DNA of 64,000 nucleotides from an uncultured Bacteroidales bacterium (GCA_902782665.1 CACZOA010000027.1:1-64000); one strand, 5' to 3'; counted from the first letter of the stretch, positions 24,139 to 34,087 are shown. Numbers and translations are program-made. Notes: generated from the sequence alone by a model not told the origin.

Positions 24139-25455
24139 TTATTGGTATACCTTTCTGAAATCTTTTACGCGGACAGCTTTGCCTTCTGCCTGAGGAAGAG
24201 TTCCGAGAGGAAGCAATTTGACGTGAGGCGTAAGCAAAATCTCGTCTTTTAGCGCACGAGTCACATCTTTAGTCAATTGCTGAACCTTATCTTTGTCGTT
24301 CAAGTCGAAGTCGTTAACCTCTACCTCTACAGTCATGTTGTCGTTGTCGTTATCTGTTGTCAACGTGATCAAGTAGTTTGTAGAAAGTTCTTTGAACTTC
24401 ATTAGGATCTTCTCAATCTGGATAGGGAAGATGTTGACACCACGAAGCACCATCATGTCGTCAGAGCGTCCTTTCATACGGTCCAAACGGATGTGGTTAC
24501 GGCCACATGGACATGTACGGCCCAACACTCTTGTCAAGTCACGTGTACGGTAACGGATAAGTGGCATAGCCTCACGATTGATTGTTGTCAGAATCAATTC
24601 TCCGATTTCTCCGTCTGGCACTGGCTCCAATGTCTCTGGATCAACAATCTCCACAATATAATAATCTTCCCAGAAATGTAGACCATTTTGCTCTTTGCAT
24701 TCGAATGCCACACCTGGTCCACACATCTCACTCATGCCGAAACTGTTGTAGGCTTTTACACCAAACATGTTCTCGATACGTTTGCGCTGCTCTTCTGAGT
24801 GAGGTTCTGCTCCAATGGCAAGAACCTTTAGTTTTGTATCTTTGCGGGGGTCGATTCCCTGCTGGTCCATCACTTCCTTGATGCGAGTCAAATAAGAAGG
24901 GACTGCGTGAATTGCTGTCGTTCCAAAGTCTGTGATAAACTTTATCTGACGCAATGTGTTTCCTGCTGCTGCAGGGACAGTCAACATGCCTAGACGCTCA
25001 GCTCCGTATTGGAATCCCAATCCGCCTGTGAACATTCCGTAACCTGATGAGTTCTGGAATACGTCGTTAGGTCTTAATCCTACCATCCACAAACAACGTG
25101 CTACAGCATTAGCCCACTCATCCAAATCTTTTTGGCTATGTAAAACGACTGTAGGATTACCTGTCGTTCCGCTTGAAGAGTGAAGGCGCACACATTTGTC
25201 TAGTGGCACACTGGCCAAACCAAAAGGATAGTTGTCTCGCAAATCTTGTTTTGTAGTGAAAGGCAACTTGCGCACATCCGCTGGTGTTTTGATATCTTCG
25301 GGCTTGATGCCCATCTCTTCAAATTTTTTCTTGTAAAAAGGAGAGTTCATGCAGTGGCGGATAGTCGCCTGCAATCTTTCTACTTGCAATGCATCAATCT
25401 GCTCTCTTGTGAGGCATTCTTTGTCTGGATGCAAAAATTCGTTTTGGTCCAACAT
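24139..25455 (-). CDS. paaK: Phenylacetate--CoA ligase
   Basis: 438 residues from ATG 25455 (MLDQNEFLHPDKECL); an in-frame TTG 12 codons upstream is less likely. It is an adenylate-forming enzyme: the ATP loop is HSSSGTTGNPTVVLHS, followed by YNSFGMSEMCGPGVAFEC and the C-terminal lid GRSDDMMVLRGVNIFPIQIEK. The enzyme makes aryl-acetyl-CoA from phenylacetate. In gut Bacteroidales such ligases are linked with amino-acid-derived aryl acids, and no paa degradation genes are present here. It diverges from a porin and a sodium symporter. Confidence 0.92.
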   Translation of the reverse strand: MLDQNEFLHPDKECLTREQIDALQVERLQATIRHCMNSPFYKKKFEEMGIKPEDIKTPADVRKLPFTTKQDLRDNYPFGLASVPLDKCVRLHSSSGTTGNPTVVLHSQKDLDEWANAVARCLWMVGLRPNDVFQNSSGYGMFTGGLGFQYGAERLGMLTVPAAAGNTLRQIKFITDFGTTAIHAVPSYLTRIKEVMDQQGIDPRKDTKLKVLAIGAEPHSEEQRKRIENMFGVKAYNSFGMSEMCGPGVAFECKEQNGLHFWEDYYIVEIVDPETLEPVPDGEIGELILTTINREAMPLIRYRTRDLTRVLGRTCPCGRNHIRLDRMKGRSDDMMVLRGVNIFPIQIEKILMKFKELSTNYLITLTTDNDNDNMTVEVEVNDFDLNDKDKVQQLTKDVTRALKDEILLTPHVKLLPLGTLPQAEGKAVRVKDFRKVYQ

Positions 25456-25575
25456 CTTTATTTGGTTATCTTTTTGTTTTATTTTTGACAAATTCTAATT
25501 TGACTTGTAAATTTATTGTAAATATTTGGTAAAGCAAAACCTTTCATGCTAATATACAATTTTTATGCTGTTTTT

Positions 25576-25605
25576 TTGTATATTAGATAATGCATTTTAC
25601 TTTTG
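25576..25605 (+). promoter_or_regulatory. Promoter of the porin-symporter pair
   Basis: TTG (25576-25578), 19 bases, then TACTTTTG (25598-25605). It gives a leader of about 100 bases before the ATG at 25712. The rest of the 256-base gap to paaK shows no gene. Confidence 0.65.
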
Positions 25606-25711
25606 TACTGATTAAGGGAACTCTTATCTTGACTTTTTTTGAATAGAGTAGGAGTCGACCATGATTTATTAATTAATAATGTATAAAGTGTAATTAAACT
25701 ATAAATTAAAA

Positions 25712-26839
25712 ATGTATCGACAACAAAAAGGTTACGTTCCGTTTCTTCTCTTGTCGCTTTTCAGTTTTTCTAATGTACAAGCGGAAGAGAATGGATCTGT
25801 AAAGAATGACTCCACTCGTGTGGAGAATCTAGTCCAAGAAAAGCAATGCGAAGAAAATTCAGCTAAAAAGTTTGTGTCAGACGTCTCTGAACGAATCAAG
25901 TTGCATGGCTATGCACAGGCTGGATATACCTACCAAAAGAATTCAGCTCAAGAAGTTAACACATTTGACATCAAAAGAACGCTACTATGGGCGAATGCTC
26001 AGATAAATGATCGGTGGTCGTTCCTTTTTATGCACGATTTCAATTCCCAGGTGCAAGAGTTTTATACTGATTTCCGAATCACTAAGAACAATGCTCTTTA
26101 CGTTCGTTTGGGTCAGTTCAAAAATGGATATTCTCTTGAGAATCCTTTGTCTCCTACCGCAATGGAGACTATCGACGTCTACTCGGAAGGTGTGACTTAT
26201 CTTTCTGGATGCGGAAGCGATCCTTTGTTCGGTGTTCAATATGGTCGTGATTTGGGTTTGTCGTTGTTTGGTAATGTATGTGAAAACAAATTACGCTATG
26301 AATTTCAGGTGATGAACGGACAGGGTATCAACCGTAAAGACAAAAACAATAGCAAGGATGTCATCGGTAGACTGGAGTGGGAGCCTGCCAAAAACCTTAA
26401 AATTGTCACAACAGGACAGCTTGGCCGTGGTCATGCAGTGGCGACATCTGTTTATGCTCCAGATATCGCTCTTGATCAGAACTACGACAGAAACCGTTTC
26501 AGTGTAGGTGTTGATTATAAGTCACGCAGACTCAATGTTCACAGTGAATATTTGCAGGGTAAGGACGACAAGGTAACAAGCAATGGTGTTTATGTGACAG
26601 GAAGTGTTGCTCTTATACCAAGTACGTTGGATTTGGTCGGTTCTTACGATTATTTCAATTTCAACCAGGATCTTGATTTTGATCAGCATAAGTGTGTGTT
26701 TGGTATACAATGGTGGTACTTTAAGAAATGCAGATTGCAGTTACAGTACGTCTATAAGAATGCCGTCGCAACTCCAACTAGTTTCGTTCACGACGACAAC
26801 CATGCAATTATGTGCCAAGTACAGGTTCGATTCAATTAA
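25712..26839 (+). CDS. Outer-membrane porin, phosphate-selective porin O/P-like
   Basis: 375 residues. A signal peptide is followed by a polar segment (about 26-60) and then a 16-strand-type barrel. Typical stretches are IKLHGYAQAGYTYQ, FDIKRTLLWANAQINDRWSFLFMHDFN, LYVRLGQFKNGYSLENPLSPTAMETID and a closing IMCQVQVRFN with terminal aromatic-type ending. The family forms substrate channels in the outer membrane. It lies 15 bases before a sodium:solute symporter, so the pair likely moves one solute across both membranes. The solute is not shown by sequence. Confidence 0.82.
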   Translation: MYRQQKGYVPFLLLSLFSFSNVQAEENGSVKNDSTRVENLVQEKQCEENSAKKFVSDVSERIKLHGYAQAGYTYQKNSAQEVNTFDIKRTLLWANAQINDRWSFLFMHDFNSQVQEFYTDFRITKNNALYVRLGQFKNGYSLENPLSPTAMETIDVYSEGVTYLSGCGSDPLFGVQYGRDLGLSLFGNVCENKLRYEFQVMNGQGINRKDKNNSKDVIGRLEWEPAKNLKIVTTGQLGRGHAVATSVYAPDIALDQNYDRNRFSVGVDYKSRRLNVHSEYLQGKDDKVTSNGVYVTGSVALIPSTLDLVGSYDYFNFNQDLDFDQHKCVFGIQWWYFKKCRLQLQYVYKNAVATPTSFVHDDNHAIMCQVQVRFN

Positions 26840-26854
26840 TTATAATATAATGTC

Positions 26855-28417
26855 ATGTTAGTAAAAATTATACTTACTATTCTTTTTTTGGCACTTACAG
26901 TTGGTGTCGGTGTCAATTCCCGCAAACATGCCAATAGTGTCGACGGATTTGTTTTAGGAGGAAGATCTGTTGGCCCGTGGCTTACTGCGTTTGCATTCGG
27001 AACATCATATTTTTCAGCGGTAGTTTTCGTAGGTTATGCAGGTCAGTTCGGATGGAAATATGGTCTGTCTGCTTCTTGGATCGGTATTGGAAACGCTCTT
27101 ATCGGTTCGTTGCTAGCCTGGTTGGTTTTGGGCCGACGTACCAAATTGATGACTCAACATATCCAGAGTCGCACGATGCCAGACTTCTTTGGTACTCGTT
27201 ACAACAGTGAAGGTCTGCGTGTCGTTGCATCAGTGATCGCTTTCGTATTTTTGATTCCTTACACTGCTGGTGTTTATGTCGGAATCTCCAAACTTTTCGA
27301 GATGGGCTTTGGAATACCTTATTCTTATTGTGCTATCATCATGGCTTGTTTGACGGCTGTATATGTTATCCTTGGTGGCTATAAGGCGACTGCGATCAAC
27401 GATTTTATCCAGGGTATCATCATGCTTTTTGGTATCGTTACTATCACAGCTGTCATCTTGAATCACCAAGGTGGTTTGGTGGCTGCTATCAGTAAGATGA
27501 CGGAGCAGGTGCCTACCGCGCATGATATGGCAGACAAGTCTGGCTTGTACGCCAATTTCCAGGCTGGAGATTTTGCCTCTTTGTTTGGACCTAATCCTCT
27601 AAGTTTGTTGGGTGTGGTTGTCCTTACTTCATTGGGTACATGGGGATTGCCACAGATGGTCGGCAAGTTCTATTCAATCACAGATGAGGCTGCTATCAAA
27701 CGTGGTACAGTCATTTCCACTGTTTTCGCATTGATCGTGGCTGGAGGTTGCTATTTCCTTGGTAGTTTTGGTAGATTGTTCCCAGAGCCTGCTTTCGACG
27801 AGGTCAAAGGAAAATATGCGTTCGACTCAATTGTTCCGTCTATGTTGGAGACATTGCCAGATATCTTGATTGCATTGGTTGTGCTACTTGTGCTTTCTGC
27901 ATCAATGTCTACTTTGGCAAGCCTTGTTTTGACATCTTCTTCAACTATGACTTTGGATATTATCTACAGAGATAAGAAAGCTGATTTCTCGGAGGTGAAA
28001 GACGGTGAGATTGATGCTCATGTTGCAGAAAAGAAAGAGAAAAGAAAGGTGGTGGTAATGCGTGTTCTTATCATCTTCTTCATTGTCATTTCATTGATGA
28101 TTGCATTGAATCCGCCTCACTTTATTGCCCAGCTGATGGGAATCTCTTGGGGTGCGTTGGCAGGTGCTTTCTTGGCTCCTTTCATGTTAGGTCTTTACTG
28201 GAGAGGTGTGACTACAGCCAGTGTATGGGCTTGTTTCGTTTGGGGTGTCGGTCTCACTGTAATCAACATGATGATGGGCAATACTATCCTAAATCCTATC
28301 GACTGTGGTGCGGTAGCAATGTTGGGCGGATTTGTTGTCGTTTTCGTTGTTAGTTTGGTGACAAAGAAGATGAACGCTGAAACTGTAGAAAAGATATTCG
28401 ACTGCTACAAAAAGTAA
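26855..28417 (+). CDS. Sodium:solute symporter (SSS family)
   Basis: 520 residues with about 13 membrane helices of the LeuT-like fold. SSS signatures: VGVNSRKHANSVDGFVLGGRSVGPWLTAFAFGTSYFSAVVFVG, TAGVYVGISKLFEMG and VLVLSASMSTLASLVLTSSSTMTLDI (Na2-site serines). It imports a solute with sodium; the family includes transporters for proline, pantothenate, sugars and monocarboxylates, and I cannot choose between them. It is cotranscribed with the porin and ends at a bidirectional terminator. Confidence 0.92.
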   Translation: MLVKIILTILFLALTVGVGVNSRKHANSVDGFVLGGRSVGPWLTAFAFGTSYFSAVVFVGYAGQFGWKYGLSASWIGIGNALIGSLLAWLVLGRRTKLMTQHIQSRTMPDFFGTRYNSEGLRVVASVIAFVFLIPYTAGVYVGISKLFEMGFGIPYSYCAIIMACLTAVYVILGGYKATAINDFIQGIIMLFGIVTITAVILNHQGGLVAAISKMTEQVPTAHDMADKSGLYANFQAGDFASLFGPNPLSLLGVVVLTSLGTWGLPQMVGKFYSITDEAAIKRGTVISTVFALIVAGGCYFLGSFGRLFPEPAFDEVKGKYAFDSIVPSMLETLPDILIALVVLLVLSASMSTLASLVLTSSSTMTLDIIYRDKKADFSEVKDGEIDAHVAEKKEKRKVVVMRVLIIFFIVISLMIALNPPHFIAQLMGISWGALAGAFLAPFMLGLYWRGVTTASVWACFVWGVGLTVINMMMGNTILNPIDCGAVAMLGGFVVVFVVSLVTKKMNAETVEKIFDCYKK

Positions 28418-28436
28418 TAGTGTAATAGAATTGTAT

Positions 28437-28473
28437 AAAAAAGCCTTGGCGGTTATTCCGTCAAGGCTTTTTT
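28437..28473. terminator. Bidirectional terminator
   Basis: AAAAAGCCTTGGCGG-TTAT-TCCGTCAAGGCTTTTT with one G-T pair, between the converging symporter and AraC genes. Confidence 0.92.
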
Positions 28474-28499
28474 ATTTGTTGTAGAGAAAATCTCCACGT

Positions 28500-29363
28500 T
28501 TATTTTTTCAATATGTTCTGCCTGTATTCCTTAGGGGATATTCCCACACTCTCTTTGAAGAACTTGCCGAAGAAACTTTGGCTTGTGAAGTTGAAATGGT
28601 ATGCGATCTCCTTGATTGGCATGTTGGGATTTGAAAGATAATGTTTGATCTCTTCAATCACTACTTGCTCGATCCATTGTTTTGGAGTCTTGCCACTTTC
28701 GCTTTTGATCATTGTTGAGAAATAGCGTTTGGAAAGACCGATTTGAGACGCATAAAACTCCACACTTCTCTCTTTGATATAGTTGTGGAAAAGAAGCACC
28801 AAGAAGCGTTTTAATATGTCAGAACTTCTGTTGAACGAGTTGTTCTTGTTCTCTGATTCGCTTCTGTAAATGCTGTAAAGGTGGAGAACATAGTAGCAGA
28901 CGGAATTGACAAGAGAGTCTTTCAGCTTCTTTGTGTAGTCAGTTTCCGACTGGCTTGTCTCCTTGAATACTTCGATCGCACTTTTTACAAACTGAGACAA
29001 AGTATTCAATTGTTCCTGATACAAGTGCAGGGTAGGGTTGGAGCGAAGATAGATAAGTCTTTCAACGTTGAATACTGAATATATTGTACGTTGCAAACGG
29101 TCGTTTGAAGAACCCAAAAGCAGTCCACTCAGGTCGTGAGAATAGTCTATCAATGAGACATTTCGACCTGGGGTATAGATGCAGACATCGCCTTTGAATA
29201 GCTCAAAAGCCACACCTTCAATCATGATTTTCAATCTTCCGTTTTCGCAAATGAACAGAAAATACATATCCTTTGAGATCTCGGATGAAAGATCTTCTAC
29301 AAGATGAAGGTTTCCTGAACTTATTTTCTTAAATACTATTTCTAAATCTTCACTGTTTTTCAT
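28500..29363 (-). CDS. AraC-family transcriptional regulator
   Basis: 287 residues. The N-terminal half (about 1-170) is a cupin-like sensor with GDVCIYTPGRNVSL. The C-terminal 100 residues hold two helix-turn-helix motifs: ASQIGLSKRYFSTMIKSESGKTPKQWI and IKEIAYHFNFTSQSFFGKFFKESVGISPKEYR. It lies between the symporter and the efflux operon on the minus strand. A terminator separates it from the efflux operon, and only about 17 bases remain for a promoter before its ATG. It may control the neighbouring porin/symporter pair; this is inference. Confidence 0.93.
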   Translation of the reverse strand: MKNSEDLEIVFKKISSGNLHLVEDLSSEISKDMYFLFICENGRLKIMIEGVAFELFKGDVCIYTPGRNVSLIDYSHDLSGLLLGSSNDRLQRTIYSVFNVERLIYLRSNPTLHLYQEQLNTLSQFVKSAIEVFKETSQSETDYTKKLKDSLVNSVCYYVLHLYSIYRSESENKNNSFNRSSDILKRFLVLLFHNYIKERSVEFYASQIGLSKRYFSTMIKSESGKTPKQWIEQVVIEEIKHYLSNPNMPIKEIAYHFNFTSQSFFGKFFKESVGISPKEYRQNILKK

Positions 29364-29379
29364 ACTCCCCTTAGTTTAA

Positions 29380-29412
29380 GAAAAACAGGTGGACTTTGCA
29401 GAAGCCCACCTG
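29380..29412 (-). terminator. Terminator of the efflux operon
   Basis: On the minus strand CAGGTGGGCTT-CTGCA-AAGTCCACCTG (one G-T pair), followed by TTTTTCTT. Confidence 0.88.
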
Positions 29413-29424
29413 CAATTGACTACA

Positions 29425-29718
29425 TTAAATAGTTCGTTCGATATTCCAAACGAAAGCTCTCAATCCAAGTTCCTCGCTTCTCTTGTCGATTTTCTTGATG
29501 ACTGTTAGCAATTCGTCGACACGATCGTCTTCCACCACTGTCATGATGGCTGAGTTCATATCTGGCCATACATGCGAGCCACGATGTGGATTTCCACCAT
29601 AGGTGCCTCGACCCTGCACTTGCTCAAACAATGTGAATCCGTAAATGTTGAGTGAGTCCAACACATACTCAACTTTTTCGGTGTTAGCCTGATTGAATAT
29701 TATGAATACTGATTTCAT
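29425..29718 (-). CDS. PG0541-family transporter-associated PII-like protein
   Basis: 97 residues. A small alpha/beta protein of the family named after Porphyromonas PG0541: KSVFIIFNQANTEKVEYVLDSLN, GFTLFEQVQGRGTYGG, WPDMNSAIMTVVEDDRVDELL and FVWNIERTI. The layout resembles PII proteins, with a loop (GRGTYGGNPHRGSH) rich in Gly and His at the place where PII proteins carry their T-loop. It is the last gene of the RND operon, 17 bases after the pump. A role as a regulator or sensor of the pump is suggested by its constant neighbourhood but is not established. Confidence 0.88.
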   Translation of the reverse strand: MKSVFIIFNQANTEKVEYVLDSLNIYGFTLFEQVQGRGTYGGNPHRGSHVWPDMNSAIMTVVEDDRVDELLTVIKKIDKRSEELGLRAFVWNIERTI

Positions 29719-29735
29719 TTTTTCTCGATTTTCGT

Positions 29736-32700
29736 TTAACCTATACGAACTGGCTCGTCCTCATCTGAGAATCCGCCTTCACCTCTTTTGACAGAACCTC
29801 TCACTGGTTTTGTGTTTGGTCCGGCGATCTCATCTTTATTGACGTCGATGTCCATGAAGATGAACTGTCCGCGTACTTCTTTCTGAAGGTCACGTTCTCC
29901 GTGGCGGCTCATGATACCGTAAAGTACAGGCACGATGATTAGTGTTACCAGCGTTGACACGCAAAGACCACCGATCACGACGATACCCATTGATACCCAC
30001 ATCTCTGATCCTTCCGCTCTACTCAATGTCATAGGAATCATACCTAAGACTGTAGTTGCGGCTGTCATAAGCACCGGACGAAGACGGCTCTGGCCTGACA
30101 ATGCGATAGCCTCGTTAAGCTCGTATCCACGGTCGCGCATCAAATCGATGTAGTCCACCAGCACAATACCGTTCTTCACTACGATACCCACCAACATGAT
30201 TACTCCAAGCACACCGATCATATCCAAATATGTGTTTGTCACAAGCAATGCGATGATAGTACCTGAGATCGCAAACGGAACGGCCATCATGATCATGAAT
30301 GGCTTAGCCAATGATTCAAACTGCGATGCCATAACCACGTATACAAGGAAGATGATAAGACCCAAAAGCATACCCATGTCGGCGAACGACTCCTGCTGGT
30401 CTTCGTATGCTCCAGACAACATGACTGTACATCCTACTGGAATTTCTGTCTTGTCGACTGTCTTTTGAATCTCGACGGCAAGCTCACCAAGAGAAGTGTT
30501 GTATGGAGTCACCTTCATTGTCAACATACGCTGACGGCTCTTACGCTCAATTTCAGGTGGAGCCCAGTACTCTTCCACTTTGGCAATCTCACTAAGTTTA
30601 ACTCTACCCATCGTCGTCGGGATAGAAAGATCGTTGATCAATGATAGTGAATTACGGTTCTCCTCTTTCAAACGTACAAGGATATAATACTCATCTCCGT
30701 CTTCCTTTAGAAGTCCAGCGTTCATACCGTTTACTCGGTTGTGTACGTAAGTTGAGATAGTCGCAGATGTTAGACCAAGCTTAGATGCTTTCTCTTTGTC
30801 TACGATAATCTTTAGCTCAGGACGGTCTTTCTCACGGCTGATATCAACGTCACGTGCTCCTGGAACGTTCTTCTCAATCAAATCTTTTAGCTCGTATGCA
30901 TATTTACTTGTCATGTCGAACTCATATCCGAAGACTTCTATGTCGACGGTCTGTCCGCCCTGACCACCGAAACCACCTTGGTTTTCTGCCTTGTATGTGA
31001 TGATTTCTGGATATGTACTAAGAATCTGACGTAGTTTTTCAGCGATCTCATCGATAGTGACAGAACGCTCTGACTTACGTGTGCAGATCACACGCATCTG
31101 GATCTTGTTGTTTGTTGTAGATGAGAACAAGGCTCCGATACCAGCTTCGTCGTTAGAACCACATGTAGTAGAGATAAGTCTGATCTCTTCTGGGAATGCT
31201 GCTTCAAACTGAGCTTCTAGTTTACGTGCAATCTTAGCTGTCTCTTCAACTCTGTTACCTTGCTGCAACTCAACATCAACCACTAGACGTCCGTTATCCT
31301 GGTTTGAGATAAAGTTTGTACCGATCATGCCTGTCAGGATAGGGACAAGAGATAGCGCAAAGAATGCGATAGCTCCAAGCATTGTGACTTTCTTGTGTGT
31401 CAAACACCAGCGAAGTACATTTGCGTAGAATGCATCGATTTTGTCGAGAGCCTTCACGACTGTGTTGTGATACCAACCCTCTTTTACCTCTTCTTCTACC
31501 AATTTTCCATTCTCTATATGAACAGGCTTGTTCTTCAATAGCTTAGAACAAAGCATTGGTGTCAAAGAGATGGCAACGGCGGTAGATGTACAACAACAGA
31601 TTGTCACAATCCAACCAAGTTCCTTAAACAAGATACCTGCAATACCAGTCACCATTGTTAGTGGCACGAACACAGCACAGATAACGAGTGTTGTTGCAAT
31701 AACTGATACCCAAACCTCGTTTGTTGCATAGATAGCTGCCTCTCGTGGTGAACTTCCTCGCTGAATGTGTGTAGAAATGTTCTCAAGCACCACAATTGCG
31801 TCGTCCACAACCATTCCGACTGCGATTGTCAACGAACAGAGCGAGATGATGTTGATTGAACTGCCTGCACCCAACAGATACAGGAATGCCACAAGCAGTG
31901 AGATTGGAATTGTGATACCGATAATAAGTGCCGCTCTCCATTTTCCAAGGAAGAACAATACCACAAGAACCACGAATACTAACGCGTACATGATAGATTC
32001 CTCAAGTGAGTTGATCGCGTTTACGATATCTCTTGAAGAGTCGTAAAGAAGGTTGAACTCGACATCTTTAGGAAGAGTCTTTTGGATTTTCTCAATTTCC
32101 TTCTTGATGTCTGTACAAATCTGTACTGTGTTTCCTCCAGTCTGTTTTGTTACAATTAGACGTACACCATCTTGTCCGTTGATCTTCTCCTCCAAGCAAA
32201 GGTCTTTGATAGTATCCTTTACAGTGGCGATGTCTCGGATGTAGATTGTCTTGCCATCTGATGTAGTTGTTACTACAATGTTCTCGATTTCTGAACTTTC
32301 TGCGTACTCACTTCTAACCTCAAGCTCATACTGCTCTTTTTTCATCTTGATAGTACCGCTTGAAAGGTTGAGGTTGTTGCTTGCTACTGCATTACCCACC
32401 TGCTCCAAAGAGATCGCATAAGCGTCAAGCTTGTTCTGGTCGATATCCACGTATACACGACGCTCTGGCTCACCACTTAGAGAGATGTTACCGATCTGGT
32501 CGACGTGGTTAAGCTGTGGCACTACGATATCGTTAAGGATTTTTTCAAGTCCTGGATACGACTCTTTTGCCTGTACGATATACTGGATGATTGGCATTGA
32601 ACTTGTAGAGAACTTGATCACAAGTGGAGTGCTGGCTCCGTCAGGCAGATTGTCTTTCACCATATCCACGAAAGATCGGATATCTGCAACTGCTTCGTCA

Positions 32701-33002
32701 AGTGAAGATCCCCACTCAAACTCCATGGCAACAAGAGAGATGTTGTCTTTACTTGTAGATGTCAATGTTTTTAGTCCATCCACTGAGTTGAGGGTGTTTT
32801 CCATTATCTTCGTCACGTTTGTCTCCACCTCACTGGCATTTGCTCCAGCGTACGTGGTCATTACGCAGACGTATGGAGGCTCCATCTCTGGGAATTGGTC
32901 GATAGGTAGTTTCTTGAAGGAGAATATACCTAACACCATCACCGCAATGAAGATGAGCGATGTTGTTATCGGCTTGTCAATCGCCGTTTTGAATATACTC
33001 AT
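29736..33002 (-). CDS. RND efflux transporter permease (AcrB/HAE1 family)
   Basis: 1088 residues, the usual length. It starts MSIFKTAIDKPITTSLIFIAVMVLG (TM1), with 12 membrane helices and two large periplasmic loops. The proton-relay aspartates lie in TM4 (AVGMVVDDAIVVLENIS) and the lysine in TM10 (VGIVVKNGIVLVDYID). The HAE1 signature SGRSR region is replaced by LSGQSRLRPVLMTAATTVLGMIPM. It pumps hydrophobic compounds from the inner membrane through adaptor and TolC partners encoded just upstream. The cytoplasmic C-terminal tail of about 60 residues is acidic and Gly rich. Confidence 0.96.
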   Translation of the reverse strand: MSIFKTAIDKPITTSLIFIAVMVLGIFSFKKLPIDQFPEMEPPYVCVMTTYAGANASEVETNVTKIMENTLNSVDGLKTLTSTSKDNISLVAMEFEWGSSLDEAVADIRSFVDMVKDNLPDGASTPLVIKFSTSSMPIIQYIVQAKESYPGLEKILNDIVVPQLNHVDQIGNISLSGEPERRVYVDIDQNKLDAYAISLEQVGNAVASNNLNLSSGTIKMKKEQYELEVRSEYAESSEIENIVVTTTSDGKTIYIRDIATVKDTIKDLCLEEKINGQDGVRLIVTKQTGGNTVQICTDIKKEIEKIQKTLPKDVEFNLLYDSSRDIVNAINSLEESIMYALVFVVLVVLFFLGKWRAALIIGITIPISLLVAFLYLLGAGSSINIISLCSLTIAVGMVVDDAIVVLENISTHIQRGSSPREAAIYATNEVWVSVIATTLVICAVFVPLTMVTGIAGILFKELGWIVTICCCTSTAVAISLTPMLCSKLLKNKPVHIENGKLVEEEVKEGWYHNTVVKALDKIDAFYANVLRWCLTHKKVTMLGAIAFFALSLVPILTGMIGTNFISNQDNGRLVVDVELQQGNRVEETAKIARKLEAQFEAAFPEEIRLISTTCGSNDEAGIGALFSSTTNNKIQMRVICTRKSERSVTIDEIAEKLRQILSTYPEIITYKAENQGGFGGQGGQTVDIEVFGYEFDMTSKYAYELKDLIEKNVPGARDVDISREKDRPELKIIVDKEKASKLGLTSATISTYVHNRVNGMNAGLLKEDGDEYYILVRLKEENRNSLSLINDLSIPTTMGRVKLSEIAKVEEYWAPPEIERKSRQRMLTMKVTPYNTSLGELAVEIQKTVDKTEIPVGCTVMLSGAYEDQQESFADMGMLLGLIIFLVYVVMASQFESLAKPFMIMMAVPFAISGTIIALLVTNTYLDMIGVLGVIMLVGIVVKNGIVLVDYIDLMRDRGYELNEAIALSGQSRLRPVLMTAATTVLGMIPMTLSRAEGSEMWVSMGIVVIGGLCVSTLVTLIIVPVLYGIMSRHGERDLQKEVRGQFIFMDIDVNKDEIAGPNTKPVRGSVKRGEGGFSDEDEPVRIG

Positions 33003-33021
33003 AGCCTAATTCCTAGCTTAA

Positions 33022-34065
33022 TTAATCATTAATGATTTTTATATTGCAACCGTCAACCAAACGAGCCTGACCTGATGTCACGATGATATCACCTGGCTTG
33101 ATTTCGTCTGTGATGATCTCGACCATGTCGTCAAATCTGTCTCCAAGAGTGACGTCTACTCTTTTTGCTGTACCATCTGGCTGCACTGTGAACATGTAGC
33201 GGTTGTTTGAACCTACAAGTTTAAGCACTGACATATATGGCACAACCATTGTTTCTGCTTTTCCTACACCAAGAACAGTCTTCACATACATACCTGGGCG
33301 AAGAGTGTTTGCTCCGTTAGGAATTTTGACTTTCACTTGGAATGTGTGAGTCGATGCGTCTACAGTAGGGTATACCACATCGATGATTCCAGAGAACTCC
33401 TTGCCTGGGTAGATGTCAGATGTGAATGCCATCTTCTGACCCTTTTTGATTGCAGGGATATATGATTCTGGAATACTTACCAAAGCTTTAAGAACATTAG
33501 TCTGCTTGATAGTGTAGATAGGGCGTGCTGCGTTGTAAAGCTCACCGCTCTCGTAATTCTTCTCTGCGATAACTCCTGAGCATTCAGCCTTGAAGAAAGT
33601 GTTCTTCTGAAGGTAATCAAGATTTTGTTTTGCCTGATCCATCTGAAGCTTTACAGCGTCATACTGCTGCTGAGTTGTGTTTCCGCCTGCTAGAAGAGCC
33701 TCCATACGCTGCATCTCTGTAGATACGTTAGCATAAGAGAGTTTAGCCTGATTCAACTGAGTCTGATCCATGCGTACTACAACTTCTCCGGCACTTACTC
33801 TATCTCCGATTTCTTTGTTTAATTTCTCGATGATTCCAGTCACTGAAGGTGATACCGCAACAGTTTCCCAACCGTCAAGAACGGCTGAACAAGACAGTTT
33901 GCGTTCGATTTGGCGTTTTTCCACCAATCCAGTTCGCACAAGCTGAGCCTCTACAGAGTCAGCAACCGCAACAGCGTCTCCTGCTGCTTTTGCGTTGTCT
34001 TTCTTGCCGCATGAAGAAAGCGCGATCATGCCGGCTGCTAAGAAAATTAGTGATTTTCTGTACAT
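33022..34065 (-). CDS. RND efflux periplasmic adaptor (membrane fusion protein), lipoprotein
   Basis: 347 residues with a lipoprotein signal (IALSSC, Cys 19). HlyD/AcrA architecture: first barrel-sandwich strand LDGWETVAVSPSVTGIIEKLNKEIGDRVSAGEVV, a short helical hairpin (LNQAKLSYANVSTEMQRMEA), the second half-lipoyl strand FKAECSGVIAEKNYESGELY, then beta-barrel and membrane-proximal domains (LRPGMYVKTVLG). It links the pump to TolC in the periplasm and is second in order after tolC in the operon. Confidence 0.95.
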   Translation of the reverse strand: MYRKSLIFLAAGMIALSSCGKKDNAKAAGDAVAVADSVEAQLVRTGLVEKRQIERKLSCSAVLDGWETVAVSPSVTGIIEKLNKEIGDRVSAGEVVVRMDQTQLNQAKLSYANVSTEMQRMEALLAGGNTTQQQYDAVKLQMDQAKQNLDYLQKNTFFKAECSGVIAEKNYESGELYNAARPIYTIKQTNVLKALVSIPESYIPAIKKGQKMAFTSDIYPGKEFSGIIDVVYPTVDASTHTFQVKVKIPNGANTLRPGMYVKTVLGVGKAETMVVPYMSVLKLVGSNNRYMFTVQPDGTAKRVDVTLGDRFDDMVEIITDEIKPGDIIVTSGQARLVDGCNIKIIND

Positions 34066-34087
34066 AATTTATATATCTTTATTGTTT

